From the NCBI RefSeq assembly GCF_019649055.1, contig NW_026570225.1, positions 496,001 through 560,000 of the forward strand: DNA of 64,000 nucleotides, in the 5' to 3' direction. The DNA is from Paramacrobiotus metropolitanus. Its lineage: Eukaryota; Tardigrada; Eutardigrada; Parachela; Macrobiotidae. Position numbers and translations under genes: made by a program. The notes below the pieces were generated by a model that saw only the letters and a list, made by a program, of their open reading frames with translations, made no database searches and had not been told where the DNA came from. Positions 34,801 to 43,800 of the stretch are shown piece after piece; position 1 is the first letter of the stretch; the number at the start of each line of letters is the position of its first letter.

Positions 34801-37800
34801 ATCAGCGGCCACCGTACAGTCTTACAGCGGCCTAGAGGACGGCAACATGAAGCCGGACCCCAGGTACGGAAGTGGACCGGACAGCCAACCCTACCAGGCG
34901 GAGGAGCGCGAACAAAACGCGCCACTCTACCAACAGATTGCTGGCCTCCTGCTCCAACTACAAAGGAGTCAGGACGAAACCCTGCAAGCCGTCGACACAC
35001 TGCAGAAGAACCACACCGTAACTCTGCAGGCTGTCGACGCGCTAAACCGTCGGATCTCCGATCTGGAGCAGCATCAGTCGGAACCACCTTGGACGGATGC
35101 GAACCGGCCAACTGGACTGCCGCTGCAGGTACCTACCGGACCGGTAGTTCAGTGTCCAAAGAACCACGGACCGGCAACGGTGGCGCCACATAAGCAGCCA
35201 CAGCCGACCAAATATGTGACCTTCGACGGAACATCACCCGAAGGAAGGGTCATCACGCCGACTAACACGTCGGTGCCGTGGTCAACAGCACCACAGCCGC
35301 ATTATCCGGCCTCTTACCCGTCCGCGCTCCATAACGCAGCCGCCGGAGAAACCAGTCCACACATGGAACGAACAAGTTCCCCCTTGACATAGACGATCCG
35401 AAATGTCTGAACCAACCGGAGTTCAACCTTCAGAGAGCACGCACTCGGTCATACAACACGGCCGACTCGCAACTAGGCGGGTATGGTGGCCAACCTGATC
35501 CGGCCGGCTACCCGGAACAACACAGCCGGGTGCAGCTATATCGACCCACAGAAGGTCGACAGACTCCACTTGGGTTGCAACCTGGCCTATACGGAAGAGT
35601 CCCCAACCTACCTGAGGGATTCTATCCGGAGCCACCACAATCAGCTCAAGTATCACCTCCGCAAGCGAACGGACACGATGGTCAACTAGAACCGGCTCGT
35701 TATCTGGCAGGTTATCCGGACCAACAAGGTCGGATACCAAACGCCAACCCACCACCCGCCCTGGATGTACAACAGAATGCATCAGTGGCACCTCAACACC
35801 CTCAGCATCCGGAGGCTGGACACGCGTTTAATCAGGAGGGAGAGGGACGGCCCAGCGATCAGCTCACACGAACGATGATACGAGCATGTGCCCGCGGACG
35901 TAGACAACCCTTACCGGACTTCGACGGCGACCACACCAAACTTGATGGTTGGATGAAACAGATCCGTCGCCTACACGCCGAGGCCCAGGAATGGTTTGAG
36001 TCGGATATCCGCTTTATGACCGACCTTGCTGCCCAACTCAAAGGACAGGCTGAAGAATGGCACAGACTGGCTGCAGCCGACGAACCACTTGGCGGATGGC
36101 CAGTAAATCTGTGGCTTGCGAAATTCGAGGAGCGGTTCGCGGACAAAAATAAGGAGATTAACGCTTTAGCAACGATGGCTAAGCGGAAATACCGTTTCGG
36201 ACAAGAGACGCCGGAACAGTACTACGATGCCATGATGAGTATCAAATCTCGAGTCCCATCCATCACCGACGTAATGGCGGTCCACTACCTAAAGGAGAAC
36301 ATCCTCGAACCCAAACTACGGGAAGCTCTGGATATCTGGATGCCGGCGACTACGGCAGAGTTCCTAAAGTACATCCGACAATACACCACTGGAAAGGCAA
36401 AATACGATGTACCGTATGGAGAAACCATCGGACAGAACCACTCGCTGGCCCACGACAGACCGCAGGTGGTGTATTATGTGACCCCACATGGGTCATCCCC
36501 CGTGCAACCCGGAGCCCCACTGCTCTACTTCGGCAGTAACGGAGGCTCGGGTCAGTATACGGCTCAGCCACTCGCTGGCCAGAACGGGAACTCCGGCGGA
36601 AGACGTAACAACGGAAACGGCCGGACAAATCGCGACCAAGCAGGAGGCGCCGGACAGAGCGGTCAAAGCCTCGCTGGACCCAACCAGAGTCAGCGGAACC
36701 AGGACGCATATATAAACAGACAGGAAGGTCTGTTTCGGCAGTGGACTTTCCAGAACGGAATAACCTGCGGCCACTGCATGTGGGGAAACCACCACAGCAA
36801 TGCCTGCGCATACGCCAACGTTGACCCGGCCTGTAACCCAAACCGGAACTGGTACATGGACTGGCGTCAGAGATACGACGCCCGCGGCCCACTTGGCGCG
36901 GCAAATCCGAACCGCGCGGCCTTGGTCCCACCGCGCCCACATGGCGCTGGTCGACCCAGTGGCAGAGCCAACCGGAACTGGCAGCCTGGCACCGGAAACG
37001 GAGCCAACGGTGGAAACCTACCGGATGGCGGCGGACACAACTATGGATCGGATGAACAACAGAATTTCACCGGTCAGATGCAGCAGCCCACCGCTCTGCA
37101 GCCCTCATATTATGGACCGACTGTCTTTCCTTCCAATAACGGCGGCGGAATGACCTTGGTCTATCCGACGGAAAACGACTATGGTCAGTGAGCACCGGTG
37201 GCTCAACTGACCTCCTACCACCCACCAAAGCACCGGACAAAGACAACCCTGTGTATCGCAACAAAAGCGTCACAGGGAGAGCGAGAGAAACCGCTACGAA
37301 ATCCACAAAAGGCGCAAACAGAAGCGCCGGTAAATCATCATCCCACAGAAGGACGTCAATTGGACCACGCGGTTCCCACAAAGGAACCGTGTTAACCGTC
37401 AATGCCGCAAAGCCAACCGCAGCTGGATTCACTAGAAGCGCCAACAGACGTGCCGGTGAATCATCATACGGCCAGACGACCATGGTCGAATCACACGGAG
37501 CCCACAAAGGAACCGTGCAATCTGTAACAACAGAAGCCGCCCGCATGCTTGACGACAATAACGCCGTCATATCGCCCCGGATATGGTCTGTGACTACCCG
37601 GGAAAAGTTTGGCCTACCTTCGACGACGGAGTTTCCAGGTAACCTAGTAACGGTGATGCCTCAACCCACTTCGGAAGCCGACAATGGCTTCAATGCATCT
37701 CTGTCCAATAAGAGGCCACCGATTGGACGGCACGGTGCCCACGAAGGAACTGAGCCGACTGGTAGCAAGAACGCTGCCGGGTTGTCTGGTGCCAATAACG

Positions 37801-40800
37801 GCGCTGGATCGGTCAGCGCCAATAACGGCGCTGTGCCTTGCGGATTATCTGGCGCCAATAACGTCGCCAGACCGGCCGGCGCCAGTAACGACGCCCTGCC
37901 ATCCGCATCGCCTGACGGCAATAACGTCGTCAGACCGGCACGTGCCAATAACGACACCGTGCCTCCCGTACTGCAAGGCGCCAACAATGTCGCCCCGGCA
38001 ACCGGACCTCGTGGTACAGCCGAATGTTGCCCCACGACTCATCAGGACACAATAACGCCTCCTGGACTCCCCACCGTTAGTGCAGCGAAGGGAGTTTCCG
38101 CCAAGAGTACGGAATGGTCCCCCGGTAAAACTCCGGTCAAATTGTCTGCCATAATTGCGAACATGGTTACCTCCCATGGGCTTGAGGAAGGTAACCGCAT
38201 TACGGCAACAACAACCGCTGACTACAGGAGAGCTGATGTTCGTACGCACTACGATGGGATCGCGACCTGTCCAACTGCGCACAGCAGAAGCCAACCCGCT
38301 CCACCGGTCACCAGCATAACGGAGTATCCGCACGAAACGGAACAACCTGCTGGTCGGACTTTGAAACCGTCTACATCGGTGGCAAAGTCTATCCCGATAC
38401 CAGAGGCATCGGGCAGTGTCGATACACGGGTAAGCCGGAATGTGCACACCGGAGACACCCGTCTCACCTGCCAGGATCGCACCGGTGAAGGGCAGAATGC
38501 CGCCAGAGCATCAAAAGTCCACCACGTTGGAACGCACGGATCAGCACTAGAGACGATGAAGTCTTTCCCGATACCAATGGTGGGAAGACCAACAAAAAAG
38601 CAACAGGCCGGCATGATATCAGTGGAAGAGTACTGGATGGACGAATAGCCAATGACCGACCCATATCCCTTGCCTGGCAATTATCAACCAGTCCCCACTT
38701 GGGACTGAAAGCCGAGAAACGGCCCAGCTGAGAAGCAGCAACGTCGAGAAACGACATGGATACCCGGAACTTACCCCCAAGACTAACCTTTTTCTTGCCC
38801 GCACGGACAGTTGACCAGCAATTAGTCGGATTCTTCGGCTGGATTCGGCTCGAGGGTCAGACCCGGAGCAACTCCGGCACCTTCACCGTAACGTCACATC
38901 CCCCGAGGAATCCTCCGGAAAGAACCGTGCAAACAGCCAAGTTCCCCGGCAAAGCGAAATAGGTCAGGAGCACCTACTTGGCGCTCCGACATTCTCTGAC
39001 CTAACTGAAGGAACTCAGCTGAGCTCACACAAAGCTCAGGAGTCGGTAAAGACTACGACAGTCACCGACATCGGACGCAAATCCCCAACCAGATGGATGA
39101 AGCGCAGAGGTCGACCTCACCCCACTCGGGTAAGGCGACTTCACCGACCTAGAAGGACGGTCAACAGCAACCGACTTTGAAGGTCGGACAAAAACAACCG
39201 ATAACGGACGTCGGTCAAGTCCAACCGACCACAGAAGTCGGTAGGGCTTCACCAACCTCGAAGGTCGGTCAACAACAACCGACCTCGGAGGTCGGTCATC
39301 CTCAACCAGACAGGAAGGAAGACCAATCGTCACCAACTAAGGACGTTGGCCAACAGTCACGGATAAAGGAAGTTGGTAAAATTCAACAGACCACAGAAGT
39401 CAGTTGGATTTCACCGACCAACCAAGTCGGAAAACTTTCACCGACCAAGGTCGGGTAGCAGCAACCGACCTTGAAGGTCGGTCAGCATCAACAGAAGATG
39501 GAGGTCGGACAACAATCCCCGACCAAGGAAATCGGTAAAGTCCAACCGACAACAGAAGTCGGAAGGATTACACCGACCAAGAAGGATGGATGTCCATCGA
39601 CCGAACAGGTCGAACCTCACCCGACAACAAAAGTCGGAATTGAGATCGGGCAACTCCAACCGACCTTGAAGGTCTGACAACAGTCACCAACCAAGGAGGT
39701 CGGTCAAGTACAATTAGCCTTCTTGGAACAAAAGCCGGCGGATAGTAGGTCGGATACGGAAGTCCAGCCGGCAAAGCGAAAAAGGCTGGAGCCAACAGAT
39801 GCTCGGCCGCCTCAAGCGCAACAGACTGCACCGTAATGCCGTTTCGCTACCATAGTCGACCACAAAAGTCGACCACATTGATGGGTAGGACCTCACGCAG
39901 AGGTCGGCCTGAGCCGGCCGAATCAAAGAAGAAACCGGAGCAAACAGACGCCCGGCCACCCAAGACTACGACCGAAGAAGTCGAAAGGAGCAGACCGCTG
40001 CCCAGACGCGACCATAATCCTGATTCGCTTTCTTAGTCGACCTCAAAAGTCGACCCGTTAATTGGTCAACTACGACTATGTTACATGTCCCCACTTGGGA
40101 TTTAGCGTCGTCCGTACTAGGACACAGCTCTGAAAGAACGAAGGAAGTTAGCCGGATTCTTCGGTCGGACCCGGAAACGCGTGGTCAGACCTGGATACTT
40201 CGGTTCTTTCACCGTACCGGTACGTCCTCCGAGGAATCCCCTGGACCGAACTGGGCAACCGACCTCACTTCCCCAGCATGGCATGGGCACATCAACAACC
40301 ACATCTGCTTCGACCGGAGACAACAGACGCCCCGGCTTGCTAACGTAGCATATCGTGAACCACGTTCTGCTACCGAAGAAAATAACTCCGGCCAACCGAC
40401 TCCGGAGCATAGACTGAGAGGATTACGCTAACACTGTACGGAACCCCGGACTCCGAGCGTTCCCTACAGTGTTTGCCTGGCACCCGTGGCCAACTTTGGG
40501 ACCGGGTAACCGACCAGTGGCTTTCGTCACCGAACACGGTGGTATCCTCATCGGTTCGGAATGTCACATGGTTCGGAATTGACCACAGAAGTCAAAACCG
40601 AACTGTTACGACATGATAGAAGCGGCACACTCAAGGCAGGAGCCAACAAACGGATTACGCCCAGAGGTTTTACCCCGCAGACCGCGGCCTTTAACCATGA
40701 TCAACTACCTCAGTCGACCACAGAGGTCGACCATTCCCGAGGTGGAAACTTGGACCTCCGCATTACGACTCGGGTAACTTAACCGACCACAGAAGTCGGT

Positions 40801-43800
40801 GAAGTTTCAACTTTACATCCGAAGAAAGTCGTATCAATTACTTCGGCAACCGGACTCCGGAAGTAAGAACCAAGAATCACTTGGACCGCAACAGAGCGGA
40901 TCGGGTCAACTACGACCTGCTACCCAAAATCGACCACAGAAGTCGTTTACCAATGGTAGCCAACCTAAGAAAACGTCAACACTCGACCAACCGACCTCGA
41001 CCTGATGGAAGCATACGGAAGTCACAAATCGGATCGCCTCATCGAACAGGCCACCTTTATCGACGACAGAAGTCGATAACGACATCCGCAGACCGCGGGA
41101 ACCACGACCTTAGTCTGGCCGGACCTTAGTCTGGCCGGGGCTCCCGACGGTTTAGTTGGCTACCGGTGTACCAACGACTCCGCCGACCCACTTCCCCAGG
41201 ACATACCAAGGGAACATCCTAGGCAAAGCGCTAGTGGTCGCGAACTGCACCCCCAAGCAGACCCCACCACGGACGGGTAACGTCTTTTCCCAACGGAAGT
41301 GGCAAGGCGTCACCGGTTGTGGAACGCAACAAAAGACTCCAACCAGGGAAGTGAAGGTCTGATTCTACCTCAAAACCTTGCATGTGCCTGAGGATGGAAA
41401 CGGGCAGTCTGACATAAGTCGGGGCCCGAAGCACAACGCTGCCAAGGCGCGAGAACTGCACGCTGGTTTCAACCAAGGGATTACCTGGTTAAAAGGGACC
41501 ACATAAGTCCCTTGACGCCAAAAGCGACCAGGATTGCATGCTGGCCAACAGACGCCACGGTAACTGACGAAATCGACGGAACTTGGACCCGTCCAGAGGC
41601 AAAAATCTGATGTCACATGGCTCAACGGGACAACCGACCAACAGCGACTAAGAACCGACCCAGAGCATGTTAGAGGTACGAACCGGACCATCGCTCCAGA
41701 CAACTTTGCGGGGCTTGGGCGAATGCTCAGAGGCCTGAAACGACCTCTTAATGTATGGAGTCGATCATGATGAACAATCACCGACCTCGGGTTGGACAAC
41801 ATTATACTCGACCTCAGGTTGGATAAAGCGAAGCGACCGACAACAGAGCTCGGACGAATGCCAGGAGTGCATGCCGAATGGCCAACAGACGCCATGGAAC
41901 CGCCAAACTTGACGGAACACGGACCCGACCCAGAGCATGTTAGAGGTACAAACTCAACCATCGCTCCTAACAACTTTGCGGAGCCCGGATGGACGCCCAG
42001 AGGCTTAAACCGACCTCTTGACGGACGAAACCGACCTCGATGAAGAATCACCGACCTCGGGTTGGGTAACATTATACCCGACCCCAGGTCGGATAAAGTG
42101 AAGTCACCGACAATAGGTCGGTTATGAGGAGGATTCAACCAAAGCGGACTTGTATGGCTCCACTTGAGCCTGCACACCGCAAAACACCTCGGTTAAACAT
42201 GGAATCACCGACCTCAGGTCGGATAACATTGTAACCGACTTCAGGTCGGCCATGGGGAATAACCGACAACAGGTCGGTGGATGGACTCACCATGGAAGAT
42301 TTTCACGGAAAACGATTTCCGGACGGATAGATTCGACCTAAACGACCTTGTGTGGTCCCACTTGGACCTGCAATTATGGAATCATCGACCTCAGGTCGGA
42401 TAATATTGTAACCGACCTTAGGTCGGACATGTGCGGATAACCGACAACAGGTCGGTGGACGGAAGATTCTAACGGAAAACGACTTCCAAACGGATGAATT
42501 CGACCAGAACGAACTTGTATGGTCCCACTTGGACCTACAAAAGTATAACTCGCCTTGGTCGACCTGGAACACAGGATAACCGACCTCGGGTCGGATAACA
42601 TTGTAACCGACCTCAGGTCGGATACGTGAAGTAACCGACAACAGGTCGGTGGATGGAGACACCATTGAAGATGTCCACGGAAAACCACTTCTGGACAGAC
42701 GAAATCGACCTCGGTCGACCTGGGAAACAGGATAACCGACCTCCGGTCAGATAACATCGTACCCGACCTCAGGTCGGACAAGCCAAGTAACCGACAACAG
42801 GTCGGTAGATGGATATCCTTTGGAAGATCTCCTCGGAAAACGACATCCGGAAGGATGCATTCGACCTTGCTCGACTTGGGACACGGAATAACCGACCTCA
42901 GGTCGGATAACATTATCACCGACCTCAGGTCGGATAACCGGTTTAACCGACCACGGAAGTCGGCTAAGAACACCGGATCGTTAAGAACCGCTTGGAACAC
43001 CAGCGGATTACCCGGATTACAACCTTCTAACGGATCAGTACTAACGTCACGTGGTAATCGACCTCAGGTCGTATAACATTACCACCGACCTCGGGTTGGA
43101 TAACATTATACCCGACCTCAGGTCGGACATCAGAAGTCACCGATAACAGGTCGGTGAAGGATAACCAAACTGAAGATTGGAATTGGAAACGACCTCGAAA
43201 TGGTTTCATTCGACTTAACGGGACTTGTTTGGCCCCACATGGGTCTAAATAACACGGTCACCGAGGTCGACCATGGAGGTACGTTATCACCGACCTCAGG
43301 TCGGATAACATTAAGACCGACCTCAAGTTGGATATCCATCCTAACGGACAACAGGTCAGATGCCAACAGTAAATCATCAGTGGATGGAAGGAACAAGAAA
43401 TTCCGACCGGACCTTCGAGCCAGTTCGCATCGGATGAAGTCATAACCAGGCTCGTGGTAGCAGATTGAACGGTTTCGACCGTCCACATTTTATCGGCATT
43501 ACCACTTGGCGACCACGGAAGTCGCATGACACAAGTACGGTTTTGTCCGACCTGAACTCTGGAATTCGGAACTTAGCCGGATTCCCCTGCCGCTGGTCAA
43601 CCTACCAGTAGGCCGACCGTGGTCAACCGACCTCAGTCTAATTCCCTTATTCAGAGAGGATACTTCGGCATTCGCCGCAACGACAGTGCCTCTCTCTCCG
43701 AACGGACGGAAACGAGTCGGTTGTAAGTGTCAGCCGTGCTTACCCGACCTTGCACAAGTTACCGGTTACGTTGGGTAATCTGGGAACCGACGCCCCGGAC

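Noticed and set aside
34241-38447. Reverse-strand ORFs opposite the gag ORFs
   Set aside because: They are shadows of GC-rich coding DNA on the other strand, with no recognisable protein.
41365-43527. Long reverse-strand ORFs (120-270 residues) inside the LTR element
   Set aside because: They consist of the mirrored repeat (RPEVGYNVIRPEVG and LSDLRSVIMLSDLRS phrases) and only reflect the palindromic repeats. They have no domain.
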